64,000 nucleotides of DNA from Liquidambar formosana (lineage: Eukaryota; Streptophyta; Magnoliopsida; Saxifragales; Altingiaceae). The stretch spans positions 16,546,982 to 16,610,981 of the forward strand of contig CM077831.1 in NCBI GenBank assembly GCA_039720395.1, given 5' to 3'. This document shows positions 12,647-24,761 of the stretch, one piece after another; the first letter of the stretch is position 1, and each line of letters opens with the position of its first letter. Under the pieces are notes generated by a model that saw only the letters and a program-made list of their open reading frames with translations, did no database searches and was not told where the DNA came from. Made by a program: the position numbers and the translations under genes.

Positions 12647-13649
12647 GAAATCACATAAACGACGAGAATAAAAAACATAAAAAAAATTGGCTTAAATGAA
12701 AAATGCCTGTTGAAGACTAATTAATAACCTCATCGTTCACATGATTTCCATGCAGTAACTTAACATTGGCCTTAACAAACTTGTAGCCATAACGCTCTTT
12801 GAACAGATTTTGCAGCAAATACAGCTCTGGTAGTTCATCGCATCTAGAGGCAGCAAATATTATGTTTGACACGGCTTCCTTCACTTCAGCAGATAGTTCC
12901 CTGTAATACACATTTGGAAAATATGGTAAGGCCTAACATAACTATGTTAAATTCTCAAAGATAATTTCAAATTTTTATTATTCAAAAAAAAAAAAAAAAA
13001 AGGAAGGAAAAAAGGGACTATGTTAAATGATTGGAGGCCCATATAAACAATGCAACCTATTGAATTAATAAAAGAGAAGAGGGGGGAATGATAAGAGAGG
13101 AAAAGTTTAGAAGATTAATACCTGTCTTTGCGAATAGAAGAAAGATAAGTCTAGACACACACGCTGAAATGGCCTACTTGATCATATGCAGAGGCTAGGC
13201 ATGAATCCTTGTAAAGCTAGTCAACCTGAAAATCAAGACAAATTTTAAGCCTTCCATGAGTACTCATTTAAAGAGATATAAGCCTAGGAGGCATAATGGG
13301 GTGCACCAAAAGAATCGTATTACTAAAAACAAGAAAATAGTAAATGTATTGTGTTTGATCTGATGTCAAAATGAACTTAATCGATGCCCCAGTACCATAT
13401 ATATCACCTAGCATATTGGAAAATTTGGTTATAAATGTCAAAGATGCGGACCAATTAAATCAAATCTATAATATTTATATGTTTTTGTATTAAATTTTTT
13501 AAAATCAGGGATCGTAAACACCAGTTTCTTATTTTTAAACTAAAATGGCTGCCATACCATAGGAGATCGAATTTATCATATAATGTGAAAACGTACAAAG
13601 CATCGCTTGCCAAAAAACTAAGAATAAGAATAATGCGCCAAAACTTTTA

Positions 13650-13867
13650 GGATAAACTATAAGAAACCCCCCTAATGTTTAGTCCTTTTTCACATAATTC
13701 CATTTAATAAAAAATGGTTTCAATATCCCCCAGATAGCTTATAAAACCGTTAATCATTATTCATGAAATCATATGGAAAAAATTCGATCACGTGATCACC
13801 ATTAATTCCATGATGGCAATTAACAGTGGCGGTAATTAACATTAGGGGGGTTTCTTGTAATTTACCC
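13650..13867. mobile_element. Mutator-type MITE with perfect 9-bp TSD
   Basis: A 218-bp element whose ends are inverted repeats: left GATAAACTATAAGAAACCCC, right (reverse complement) GGTAAATTACAAGAAACCCC, both continuing CCTAATGTT. AAACTTTTA flanks it on both sides (13641-13649 and 13868-13876). The 9-bp TSD points to the Mutator superfamily. It lies in the large intron region of the IST1-like pseudogene, left of the Copia insertion. Confidence 0.8.
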
Positions 13868-14133
13868 AAACTTTTATATAGTACAAGCATTTAATAACAA
13901 ACCATGCAGTGACCAAACAAATTCAGCCTAAGCTGCTAAAATAGATCCAATGAAAGAACCTTCTGCACACGAAAGCTAGCTAGCTACCAAAGGAGAGATC
14001 CTCCAAAAAAAATAAATAAATAAATAAAAATTTGTTGGGTTTCCTTTAAATTATGTTATCCAGATTTTATAGATTAATTAATGGCTTAATTTAAATTGTT
14101 CCAACAATCTTGGGGCTTTTGGCATATTGTACT

Positions 14134-14635
14134 TGTTAATATATGGGTCATTGGGTTGTAACTCGAACCCATGGTCCGCCCACGTGTGGGTGCTGGACCC
14201 AAGTGGTTAAGTGCCCTATTTCATGAGGTTTCCTAATTGTACTTGGAAACCAAGTCCTGCTAGGGTTTGGACTGTGGAATAGGGGCACATATATATTGAA
14301 TGTCTCTCTTAGTGATTGAAAAAACACTACAACACAGAAATACAGCAGCCTCCATTGTTCTCTCTCTAGTATTCTCTCTCTAGGATCACCATTGTTGCCT
14401 AGTGGACTTAGTAGTGTGGATTACGTGGGAGGACTCTAGTAGCGATCCCTACGGCTATCACGACGTTAAGGAGCATACATGAAGGTTAGACTCGCAATGG
14501 AGGAGCAACCATTCGTGCAGCAGTTACATGGGGCTCGTAACAACGACCAACAAAGTTCCTTGGGTCTCTTTCGCTAAAGGTTCGTCCTTGGACCCATTAT
14601 TGAATGCTATATGCAGTAGATATAGCGTATTTATA
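14134..14635 (+). repeat. 5' LTR of the 8-kb Copia element
   Basis: Starts TGTTAATATATGGGTC and ends GCGTATTTATA. The canonical terminal CA has become TA here but is intact in the 3' copy. It contains the pyrimidine-rich CTCTCTCTAG repeat shared with the 3' LTR. Confidence 0.93.
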
Positions 14636-14636
14636 T

Positions 14637-14649
14637 TGGTATCAGAGCC
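14637..14649 (+). other. Primer-binding site (initiator-Met tRNA)
   Basis: TGGTATCAGAGCC follows one base after the 5' LTR and is complementary to the 3' end of plant initiator methionine tRNA, the standard minus-strand primer of Copia elements. Confidence 0.9.
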
Positions 14650-16231
14650 TGTGGTTGTTGATTCGCCCTATTGTTGCGTGGTTTACATTCTCTCTCTAAA
14701 ATATAATTTTTGGGTCGTTTAAAAACGTTTTTCAAAAGTGGTTTTTAACCCAAAATTTTTATGTGGACGGTTCTCCTATGTGTGAGGAACATGCCTGCAA
14801 ACTTTCGTGAGAAACGGACGTGTATTTTGAGAGAAAACGCAAACTTTAGTTTTGGAAATTGTGGTTTTTCCAAAACTTTAGGCTAATTTGTGATGCACTT
14901 AGACCTGTTGTTAATGCAGGAAACTGGTATATTGTTAAACTACATCGCGAGGGCTTTCTGTAGACATAAAATTTGCGCAAATCCGATATCGTATGTGAAA
15001 GTTATGAGCCTGCGAAGTTGGCCCCGTGAACATTCAAAACTGCTGTGATTTTGGCTTGAGGAAGAAGATGAACAGTATTTTTTCAGCAAAGCCCACTCTC
15101 GCCTAATGGAGAGTGCGAGAGAGTGTAGAGGCTGTATAACTCCAATTTGCATGCCGTTTTTTCCTAAATTCATAAAACTTTATTTCTGATTTTATGGTGA
15201 TTTGTAAATTATTTTTTAATTACAGAAAATATTTATTTAATTAAATATTGGGCAAATCACTATAAAACCACCCCAATCGCGTGCATTGGGGAGCGTGTGG
15301 GGGTGTTTGGCTTGTTGGAAAATTTGGGAATTATTTTTAGGGCTTATTCTACACTGTGGTGTGCTGCAACTCCCACCATAGCTTATGGATGTTTTTTATT
15401 TTACCTATTATTAAGCATTTTTCTTTATCGAAAAATAAAATAATAATATTTTAATTAAAATTAAAATTTCCAGAGGCTATAATTTTGTTTTTGAGACCAT
15501 GTGGGAGTATTTTTGTGTCACGGGGAGAGTCACGCGACGTAGATTAACTGTGCATCTATTAATTACATGTGGTAATTAATTAATTAATTTGTGTAATTAA
15601 TTATTTTCATTACGTTGCGCAATTAGATTGCTGCCAACGTTTTACCCACCGTATAAGACCCATTGGCACGCTCCTTATGTGTTTGAGCATGGCCCTACCA
15701 TCCATTTAATAGACCAATTTGCTTAATATGTGTTAGCATGTTAGTTATAGGATTAAATGGATGGATTTTTGATAAAATATGATAGAGCTTATGTTTGTTT
15801 GCCTTCTGTGTATAAGATATTCCTTGAGGCATAATGTGTGGCGCGGCATCCCCATTTATTTATCCATTGCAGTAGATCCATTGTATTAGGATTTTTTTGG
15901 GAATGTAATGTATTCATTCATGTATTATTTTTGAAGGAATTATGTAAGGGGATGTGTTTTCGCGACACGCATTATGCTATGGAATTTTCTTATCATAGGC
16001 TCTAATATTTACCAAATGATTCCATATGGGAATCCGTGTGTTTATGTGGAGCATGTTATCATTATTATTGTTATAATACTGTGGGTAATATGCGTATTTG
16101 TTCGAAAAACGATTGGAAAATATACTCCTAACCTACATAATTGGGAGATGATTATGAGTAATAGCAATATTTTTCGATTTCTATTTGTAGGGAGGGATAA
16201 TGTTTTTCCAATCAGGTTTTCTGAATAAATA

Positions 16232-16615
16232 ATGGATGTGTGTATAATAATGTCAAACCTTACGCAATTCTTGAATGTAGTGATGGAAAACAACTACATA
16301 GATGCGATATTTGATAACATTGACAAGCTAAATGGGATCAACTATGACATATGGCAAAGAGATATAGAGTACTTCTTGAATGATCTGGGCTTAGTTGAGA
16401 CTTTGTCCAATTTCATGGTAGCCCCAAAAATTGAGGATGGGTTCACCAATACTGCCGAGTATCAAAGTAACCTGGTGTATCAAAATTGGATGGTGAAATA
16501 TCGTCGTGCACGTTATATTATGATGACACGCATGCATGATGATCTTGTTGGGGAGTATGATAACTACCCAAATGCCAAGGAAATGTGGCAACATCTGAGG
16601 ATTGCTTTCGGTTAG
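16232..16615 (+). pseudogene. Copia gag fragment (127 residues, truncated)
   Basis: The structural capsid-like protein of the Copia element. An open frame with the typical plant Copia gag block: DKLNGINYDIWQRDIEYFLN near residues 31-50, then RRARYIMMTRMHDDLVGEYD and AKEMWQHLRIAFG at the C-terminus. In intact relatives the protein continues for over 100 more residues to a zinc knuckle; here a TAG follows immediately. A knuckle remnant appears 500 bp downstream (CYNCEKLRYFARDC, 17113-17156) with Tyr in place of the metal-binding His. The element cannot make a full gag. Confidence 0.85.
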
Positions 16616-17589
16616 TAGATCATCGTCGCATTCTGCTTGGCACATATACATTTTACATGTGAAACGACACTAGTAAAGAAGCTTCGGTTGCGCATGTGGC
16701 GCATTCTACTTCTATATGATGTGATTTATGTGTCTGGGATCTAGCATTGTCTACTTTCTGTTAAAGCATTATGAGATTTTGGATACTTTTATCAGCAGTT
16801 TGGATTTCATTTTAGGAAATATTATTGTTGGACATGGTTTATTTTTGGATATTTCTTTAAAGTTGAAATGGTTAAAATAATATTTTTCATTGAGCAAGTG
16901 CTCTTGAATATGTTGACTAGTATTATGATCTAACCTGTGAATGGGTATATGACCCTACACCGCCTTAATTTTGTGTTTAAGGCCTTCAATCCTTGTTTTG
17001 AGATAGATTGCAATACGCACTTTACTGTATTAAGTAGCGTATTTATTGATTTTAATTGGGAAGTATGTGTGCTACCCCATTACCAAGGATAATAAAGGTT
17101 ATCCAAAATAATGTGCTATAACTGTGAAAAGTTGAGATACTTTGCTCGTGATTGCACTGAGTCAAAGTAGGCATCCTTTTCACCTAACTCTCTCTGCTTT
17201 TGGGCATGTGATCATAGTTTAGTTGCCTATTTTATTCTTGTGTGGATTGAAATATGGGAGCAACTGAATATGTATTATGAAATGGAGTACGGCTTGTAGA
17301 TTATTGCCACATTTTTTGAGTTGTCACCCATAAGGTATATGGGTAATAGCACAAGTGTAGAACTTCTTGGAGTTGGTTTGACTAAACTCCAACTGCGCAT
17401 AGGGCGCATATTACTTCTACACCACATATTTTATATGCTTAATAATTAATTCAATCTACTACCAGTATAAGCATTTTTTAGATTTTGAATGTTCTTTTAT
17501 TTAGAAGTAAAAGGTTGGATCTTTATGATGGTATTGTTTAAGAACTATTTCACTTTAGAAATGATTATATGATTCTTTTCCGCCTTATA

Positions 17590-17860
17590 GCTTCTTGATT
17601 GCTAGAGTTAGTTCACTTAGACATTTGCGAACTTATATACGTTGAGGCACATTCTGGTGACTCTTATTTTCTCATTTTTGATCGATAATTATGCGCGATG
17701 TCAAGGACGTAAATACTTATCTGATCAGTTCAGTGGACTGTCTGAGAAAAAGAGGATACGTAGATAACGCAATATTCTTGGCATTTCGCAGCATAATGGT
17801 GTAGCGGAGAATAGGAATAAAACACTTCTAGATATGTCTGGATAGATGATAGCGCAAGTT
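17590..17860 (+). pseudogene. Copia integrase remnant
   Basis: Broken frames match the integrase catalytic core. LDICELIYVEAHSGDSYFLI (from 17610) resembles the usual first catalytic Asp region, interrupted by a stop soon after. QHNGVAENRNKTLLDM (17790-17837) resembles the second conserved block of Copia integrases. Several stops and probable frameshifts separate them, so no enzyme is encoded. Confidence 0.75.
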
Positions 17861-18311
17861 AACCCCCTCTATTCTTATAGGGGATACTTTTTATGACTGC
17901 TGCCTACATACTTATGAAAGTGCCTTCTTGATCAATTATTTTCTTCAACCTTTTATGAGTTATGGCATAGCGAAAAGCTCAATCTGTGGGGCATTTGCGC
18001 CCTTAGAAGGTCAGCAGATTTGTTCACATCGCTTTCTAAGAGTGTGAGGAGCTTAACCCTAGAGCTATAAAGCACATTTTTAAAAACTTTTTTAAAAACT
18101 TTTCTTTGAAGGCTCAAAAGGTTATTTGATGTACGATAAACATCTTGATGGAGAAATGATTGACATAGCGTCATGTAATGTTGATTTCATTAAAAGAATG
18201 ATTTCATTAGCATAGGCTACATTAATAAGAATCTTAACCTTTATGAGATAGAGGAGTGCGAAGAAGTCTTACCATCTTCGAGCGAGGTGGGGAATTAGTT
18301 CCTCGTCTTAT

Positions 18312-19343
18312 AGTTGCTGAAGATAGTGGGAGTGGTCTTCAACCCAGTGGGAGTGTCCGAGTGTGTCCCACAAGGTGTTCCATAGGAAAGTGTCCTGCAG
18401 AACCACTAAAGTTCTTAAATGTATAGGAGCAGATGTGGAAACCTTCCTCATCATCACTTTGAGATTGAAGGGGGTTCCTTCCTATGTGCTTCTAGAGAAG
18501 ATGATGAGCCGACTTTCTATAAGAAAGCACTTTCTTTTCATGCTAGAGATGAGTGAATAACTGCTATGCAAGATGAGATGAGCTTGATAGATAGGAATTG
18601 GTTTGAGAGTTAGTTGATTTTCTATAATGGTAGATGATTCAATTGACAAGTAATAGGCGCATCACGTGGCAAAGAGTTATACCTAATGTGTGGGTATTAA
18701 CTATGTAGAGACATTCTCCTTAAGTGGTAAGTTTTGTCTCTATTCGCCGTATCCTAGCTATTGTCGCATAAATGGATTTTGGATTTTTGTAGATGGATGT
18801 TAAGATGACATTTCTCAGTGGAGAACTAGTCGCTGAAGATAGTGGGAGTGGTCTTCAACCCAGTGGGACTGTCCGAGTGTGTCCCACAAGGTGTTCCATA
18901 GGAAAGTGTCCTGCAGAACCACTAAAGTTCTTAAATGTATAGGAGCAGATGTGGAAACCTTCCTCATCATCACTTTGAGATTGAAGGGGGTTCTTTCCTA
19001 TGTGCTTCTAGAGAAGATGATGAGCCGATTTTCTATGAGAAAGCGCTTTCTTCTCATGCTAGAGATGAGTGAATAACTGCTATGCAAGATGAGATGAGCT
19101 TGATAGATAGGAATTGGTTTGAAAGTTAGTTGATTTTCTATAATGGTAGATGATTCAATTGACAAATAATAGGCGCATCGTGTGGCAAAAAGTTATACCT
19201 AATGTGTGGGTATTAACTATGTAGAGACATTCTCCCTAAGTGGTGAGTTTTGTCTCTATTCGCCGGATCCTAGCTATTGTCGCATAAATGGGTTTTGGAT
19301 TTTTGTAGATGGATGTTAAGATGACATTTCTCAGTGGAGAACC
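18312..19343 (+). repeat. Tandem duplication, two units of 516 bp, inside the Copia element
   Basis: Unit 1 (about 18312-18827) and unit 2 (about 18828-19343) align almost base for base. Both contain GTGGTCTTCAACCCAGTGGG and end with TTTCTCAGTGGAGAAC. The units carry the start of the RT domain, so the RT motif MDVKMTFLSGE is present twice. Only scattered substitutions separate them, fewer than separate the two LTRs, so the duplication probably arose after insertion. Confidence 0.9.
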
Positions 19344-20440
19344 AGATGGAAAAATCTTTATGGATCAACCAGTGGGTTTTTTAATCTTTATAGATTAACC
19401 AATGTGGGTTTTAAGGTCAAGGGACCAGAGCGCAAAATGTGTTTGCTCATTGTTCCATCCATGGCCTTAAACAAACATCTAGGCAATGATATTTGAGATT
19501 TCATGATTCTATTACCACTGTGGGTTTTACGATAATTGAACACATTGCGTGTATCTTTAATGGTCCAAAGGAAATATCCTTATTTTTCCATTGTATGTTG
19601 CTGACAGTCTTACAGCTATGAATGATATGGAGATTTTAGTCGCCACTAAAGAGTGGTTGTTCTCTACTTTGAGATGAAGGACATGGGTGAAGCAAATTAT
19701 GTGCTAAGAGTTAAGATTGTTAGAAATCGTTTAGAGAACCTCCCCGGTTTGTCTCTGGAGACTTACATTAGGAAGATTCTTAAATATTTTCGCATGTATA
19801 ACTCCAAACCCATTGACACTCCAATTCAAAAGAGTTGCACCTTAATTTTATACTAGTTTCTTAAAGCTTATGAGGAAAAGAATCACCTATCCACAATGCC
19901 ATATGTAGTTGCTATAGGAGATCTATAGTACGCGATGTTATGTACGCGTCCAGACATCCGATCTATATTGTTAATGGTTGTTATTAGAGTTTTTTGGAAC
20001 CCGCATTATGGATAGTAGCGATTAGATTTCTTCGATACCTGTGTGGGACCATTGACCTTGTCCTAGGTCACCATTATGGAGACTCAGGACTAAGAGGTTA
20101 TAGCGATAGAGATTAGGCTGTTTTAGAGATGTGCTTGAGTCCACCTCAGGTTATGCGTTTTTCTTTGGAGGTGAATATGCTTTTATTGTGATATGAAGCA
20201 GACTCGCATTACCTTGTCCTTAGTGGAGTCGAAGAATTAGATTGCTAAATGGTTGTTCGAAAAGTTGCTTGGTTGAGTTGATCTTTGCAATGTCTAGGCT
20301 TTACAACTCATGAGGAGATTGTAAGTCTGATTGTGTATTAGTCCTAGAGTATGCGAATGGATCCCAATTATTTTGAACTACATTTAAGATATGGTTACGT
20401 AAAGGGGAAGAAGTCTTGAGTCATATCTCCACTACCACCG
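18780..20440 (+). pseudogene. Copia reverse transcriptase and RNase H remnants
   Basis: MDVKMTFLSGE (18791 and again 19310) corresponds to the conserved MDVKTAFLNG block of Copia reverse transcriptase. YVADSL (about 19592) sits where the catalytic YVDD should be. The 67-residue frame 19653-19856 (FEMKDMGEANYVLRVKI...YIRKILKYFRMYNSKPIDTP) matches the C-terminal RT region. STSGYAFFFGGEY (about 20140) matches the start of the Copia RNase H domain. Multiple stops and the Asp-to-Ala change at the active site show it is dead. Confidence 0.8.
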
Positions 20441-21604
20441 TAGTGGCTAAGCTAATTGCTATAAATGTTTTCCCTTCTCATGTGAGGAGAATGGGACTTC
20501 GTATATAGGATTTGATGTGCTCAGACATTATAGTTGTAATTGACATTATTATTATTGAGATATGATATTCATTGCTTTTGATTTAGTTCATGGGTTGTTT
20601 ATATCATTTGTACACACATCCTTGTAATGTCACCGGGCTTGAATCGACCCACTCATACGGGTGATTCATCTTGGCGTTGAGTTAGCGAGCAAGATGAGAC
20701 ATTTATATCTTTGGCGCCTAGTTGGCGGGCAAGATATACAGTTGCTATATAATATGTCGCCTTAGATTGAGCTAAGATGAGATCTCTATTAGATCGATCA
20801 TTGAGTTTTTTCCACAAACTCTATGTAGCCCACTTAATAGCCGAATGTAAGATTTCAGACAGGTGCTAAAAGAGCGACTGGGGTGGAAAACTCAGGTCAG
20901 GCGCTTGAGTAGCGACTGGACTAAGATTCGTATGGTGTTCTTTTGCTTTTACTTATAGTGACATGCTCATGTTTATGAGTTAAATGCCATAGCATACATT
21001 TTATATTGTATATGCTTTATGTCGACCGATAGTAGTAGTGATGAATGGATCCCTACTTCATCACTGTATGAGCCACATGGATCGCTATGATTCAACTTTA
21101 TACCCTTTTTGACCTGAGACTATGTCATGAAGAGGATACTTGATGACGCTACTTTAGCGTGTTTTCCAAAGGCCAGAAAACAATTCGGTCTTATGGGGGC
21201 ATGTCTAGGAAAGCGGTTGAATTGAATTGAATTGGCAGGAGGGCTTAGGGAAGACAATTTGATACTACACCATGTTTTGTGACTCATTAGCTGCGCAGTG
21301 TCTATGTCGTATTTTGTTACGATATGAGACATGGGTACATTACATATGTGGGATACAGCACTGCTTTTATGTTTATATGAGGGATTAGAGAGTACTTATT
21401 CGGTGTTTTATAAATTGTCTAGGGCATATGCGAGATATTTTCAAGTGATGCGTTCTTGTTAGTTTGGTGATACTTAACATTTATGCTCCTATAGTTGTAT
21501 GTTCTTCTCGTGAGGTCGCATGCTCCATTTCCTGTATGAGGAGATGAATGTGAAGAGATAGAGAAATTATGGAGATAACTCACCCTACGTAGGCGAGTGG
21601 GAGA

Positions 21605-22106
21605 TGTTAATATATGAGTCATTGGGTCGTGACTCGAACCCATGGTCCGCCTACGTGTGGGTGCCGGACCCAAGTGGTTAAGTGCCCTATTTCATTAGGT
21701 TTCCTAATTGTACTTGGAAACCAAGTCCTAATAGGGTTTGGACTGTGGAATAGGGGTACATATATATTGAATGTCTCTTTTAGTGATTGAAAAAATACCA
21801 CAACAGAGAAATATAGCAGCCTCCATTGTTCTCTCTCTAGTATTCTCTCTCTAGGATCACTATTGTTGCCTAGTGGACTTGGTAGTGTGGATTACGGAGG
21901 AGGACTCTAGTAGCGATCCCTACGGCTATCACGACGTTGAGGAGCATACACGAAGGTCAGACTCACAGTGGAGAAGCAACCATTCGTGCAGCGGCTACGT
22001 GGGGCTCGTAACAACGACCAACAAAATTCCTTGGGTCTCTTCCGCTAAAGGTACGTCATTGGACCCATTATTGAGTGCTATATGCAGTCGATATAGCGTA
22101 TTTACA
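21605..22106 (+). repeat. 3' LTR of the 8-kb Copia element
   Basis: Starts TGTTAATATATGAGTC after the polypurine tract and ends GCGTATTTACA with the canonical CA. Same length as the 5' LTR (502 bp). Confidence 0.93.
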
Positions 22107-22456
22107 GTACTATTGAACAATACACGCGCGTGATTCCTCTAACCTGGTCCTCTGAATCTTCAGTTGACCCCAAAATTCCTCTATTGGCTTCTTGCTGGAA
22201 AAAGTACAAAACACATGCAATTTGGTCAGCCAAAGCCTTGGTTGAAAAATCTGAATACTAGAAGAGATAAAAGGTAAACAATAGAAAAGATCGAAGAAGG
22301 AGAAAGAAAAGTTGATGATCGAGTTCTTACCACTTGGAGGCTTTGCTCCAACGTGTGCTCTTTCTCCAGCCAAACATCTTTGCTTCAGTTGACAGATTTG
22401 ACACAAGAATTCTTGGAAGGAGACGATCGATCAAAGACAAAAGGTGGTGAAGTTGA

Positions 22457-22470
22457 GAATATATATATAT
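22457..22470 (-). promoter_or_regulatory. TATA-like box of the IST1-like pseudogene
   Basis: ATATATATATAT on both strands, about 80-90 bp upstream of the exon 1 ATG at 22377. This is a plausible relic of a core promoter. Low sequence specificity keeps confidence modest. Confidence 0.4.
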
Positions 22471-22474
22471 GAGA

Positions 22475-23890
22475 TGAAAAAGGCAGCGGAAGTAAGAATG
22501 AAGAGCAGTAGCTTGATCTCTACGTGTAAGGAAAATATGGGAGGCATGATCGATCCCTACGTGTGAATACTTGAAGTACTAGGCAAGTAAAAAATAAGTT
22601 CAAAACTAACTGATAAGTCTCAAAGTTTTACTAGCTAGTTGGTGTGGGTTGGCAGTCCCAAATTAGAAATTGATGTGAAAATTAGAATGCTTTTCGTTTT
22701 TTAAATTGCTGAGAAATTGGCATACAGAGTTTTCGTGTACTCATAAGGGATGAAATCTTTTTCCTAAAACAAGTGTAGGTTCCACATCCTTGAAATTATA
22801 AGATAGTTTAAAACTAATTGGTGAGGTATATATGTTCGAATTCAGCTATGATTGTGCCATATTGTATATACGAGTAGTAACCCGCACGATGTGTGAAGTA
22901 GATCCATTTAATCCCACTCCATGAACTAAGTGGTTCATTCTACACAAAGAAATTAAAAATTGGATTAATCAACTGCATTAATTATTAATTTGTTGACTGA
23001 TTTTCTTATCTTATTTTATTTTCTATTTTCTTACTTTATTTATCTGTTTATTTTTCCCTTTCACTTTCTTGCCTTATTTAATAAAGGCATAATTTTTTTT
23101 CTTTTTTTTTATTCAGCTTAATAAAAGCGCCGTAATTAAAAGATGCATACATCTTGTGACAATCTCTTAGCACATGAGAAAGAAAACTTGAAAGACGTCT
23201 CATGTGGCACATTCTTTTTTATATAATAGTATTGATGTGTGTGCGAGCATGTTTTTTTATTTTTTTATTATTATTATTTTTATTTTTTGCGTGCTAGGCT
23301 TTTGAAAGACGTGTGTGTTTGATATGCTATCTTGAGAAGAGAGAAGGGGGGGGGGATATCAATAAAAATTTATCTAATATATAATGAGGGTTTACCCTAC
23401 ACGACTGCACGCAAGTCACCAAAGTAACAGTTTTTAGACCCTCAATACTAAGTCATTTTAATATAGCTTATGGGTCTCCCACGGAGACAATTACAAAGAT
23501 TACAAAGAGCTATAAACTATATAGCATCCTATCTCATACTTGACGTGATGATAAGCTCCAATACCAAATGATGCGAATCCATAAACCAGTTTGCAAAGAA
23601 AAGATGCCTAAAAACTAATATACACACGATCAAGCCCATTCTAATGTCCTTCATCAATTACCTTGAAAGTTAATTTTCAAAAGGTGAGTTATACTCATGG
23701 ATTAATTTTAATCATTCCTCTGCATAGTTAACTTTAATCACCGCTCTACATAGATTGTAACCAGCAACAAATATTTTGTATATAAATACAAAGAATAAAA
23801 AATACCTTATAAGTTATAACACGCATCGTAATTCATGCAAACTCATGACTTCAAAGTTACATGAAGTTCAAAATCAAAACCACATTTATA
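22475..23890. other. Intergenic sequence upstream of the IST1-like pseudogene
   Basis: AT-rich, with T-rich low-complexity runs near 22990-23290 and a G-run at 23347. No open frame, element ends or RNA gene recognised. Confidence 0.4.
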
Positions 23891-23899
23891 AAGTGTGAA

Positions 23900-24235
23900 T
23901 TAGTATGATATTACAACATGATTGGTAAGTATAAATCCAACACGTTTTCCATGCCAGGAAGCAAATAAAATTGCTGATTTTTTGGCGAAGATAGGACCTT
24001 TGGTAGCTAATAATTTTGTTATTCTCAATGAACGACCCTTGTGATCATGTAACTCTTTTTGTTGTGATACGCCAATCATATGGCCACTCCCCATTTTTGT
24101 AATAAGTCAATACTTTAGGAATATATATATATTTTGAATATTTCCCTTAAAAAAATTTACGGGTCCCCATAATTCAACTACAAATGAGCTGACAAGATTG
24201 AATATTTCCCTTTAAAAAAAAAAAAAAAAAAAAAA
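23900..24235 (+). mobile_element. LINE 3'-end fragment (RNase H tail)
   Basis: The plus strand around 23940-24045 translates to TRFPCQEANKIADFLAKIGP, then ANNFVILNERPL and a stop. This is the REANxxADxLAxxG motif that closes the RNase H domain of plant L1-type LINEs, followed by the usual short tail. Downstream sequence ends in an A-run (24212-24237). The 5' part is missing, as expected for 5'-truncated LINE copies. Confidence 0.65.
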
Positions 24236-24237
24236 AA

Positions 24238-24610
24238 TTAGAGTCCCCATGGTCCAACTACAAATACATACACGTGGCCAAAAGATTTAGAAACGAGCGA
24301 GGGCTTAGAACTTGCTTTTCAACACATGTAACAATGCTTTTCAACACATGTAACAAGCGCTTAGACCCATTCAACAAAATTTAGTTGCTTGACCCCGCCG
24401 ACCACCGTTTTCGAGTTTGAACTTTGAAAGGTTACTATTACTATTGGCACCCCAAGACCATCGTTTTACAATTAAAAATATTTGTATGGCACAAAATCAA
24501 GTTGAGTGTTTCACATTCAAGTAGATTCCCATGAATCCCTTTTCATGTTAGAGGGTTGTTAAATTTTCTTTGAAACGTATTAATATCATTATGATTTTTA
24601 TTTATTTCTA
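24238..24610. other. Spacer with a 23-bp tandem duplication
   Basis: A unit TGCTTTTCAACACATGTAAC occurs twice in tandem near 24314-24356. Nothing else recognised before the BAP duplicon starts. Confidence 0.5.
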
Positions 24611-24761
24611 ATCTAAATAATTCTCTTATCGACTTATGTGAGACACCTTTTATACAAACAATACTTTTTGTTAAAAATTTGAAATGATAATTTCTTAAAA
24701 ACACATTCGATCAAAGCTTAACTATTCAACCAACCCACAAGGAGATTACTATTATTTAGAA

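Larger units (their letters stand above)
14134..22106 (+). mobile_element. Full-length but degenerate Ty1/Copia retrotransposon, 7.97 kb, inserted in IST1-like exon 2
   Basis: Two 502-bp LTRs (14134-14635, 21605-22106) bound the element, and GTACT flanks it (14129-14133 and 22107-22111) as a perfect 5-bp TSD. The primer-binding site TGGTATCAGAGCC (14637-14649) is the usual initiator-Met tRNA match of plant Copia elements. A polypurine tract (GAGTGGGAGA) precedes the 3' LTR. In between are recognisable but broken gag, zinc knuckle, integrase, reverse transcriptase and RNase H remnants in Copia order, so it was once autonomous. The two LTRs differ at roughly 35-40 of 502 positions counted by eye, so the insertion is old. 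Confidence 0.93.
10575..22377 (-). pseudogene. ISTL: IST1-like gene (regulator of Vps4 activity, ESCRT-III associated), disrupted pseudogene
   Basis: IST1-family proteins bind ESCRT-III and the Vps4 ATPase in multivesicular-body sorting. Minus-strand exons, in order: (1) 22377-22331, ATG then FGWRKSTRWSKASK, donor GTAAGA; (2) from 22194, KKPIEEFWGQLKIQRTRLEE then SRACIV, matching the usual FGWRKxxKCKK...R...I pattern, then an in-frame TAG and the Copia insertion; (3) 13225-13122, YKDSCLASAYDQVGHF and TYLSSIRKD, with two in-frame TAGs; (4) from 12900, ELSAEVKEAVSNIIFAASRC and DELPELYLLQNLFKERYG, the best preserved family block; (5) 11454-11371, ISAIAGDGLVHPVPEGDGLR; (6) from 11242, a Ser-rich linker, then a frameshift near 10822 before a basic tail RRLKRRSNHQRSQSHGN. 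The end of exon 2 does not align. A TATA stretch (22459-22470) lies upstream of the ATG. Stops, frameshift and insertions together argue for a dead gene. Confidence 0.82.

Noticed and set aside
16042..16293. 83-residue antisense frame upstream of the Copia gag
   Set aside because: Overlaps the gag leader and has no domain; the sense strand has the gag signature.
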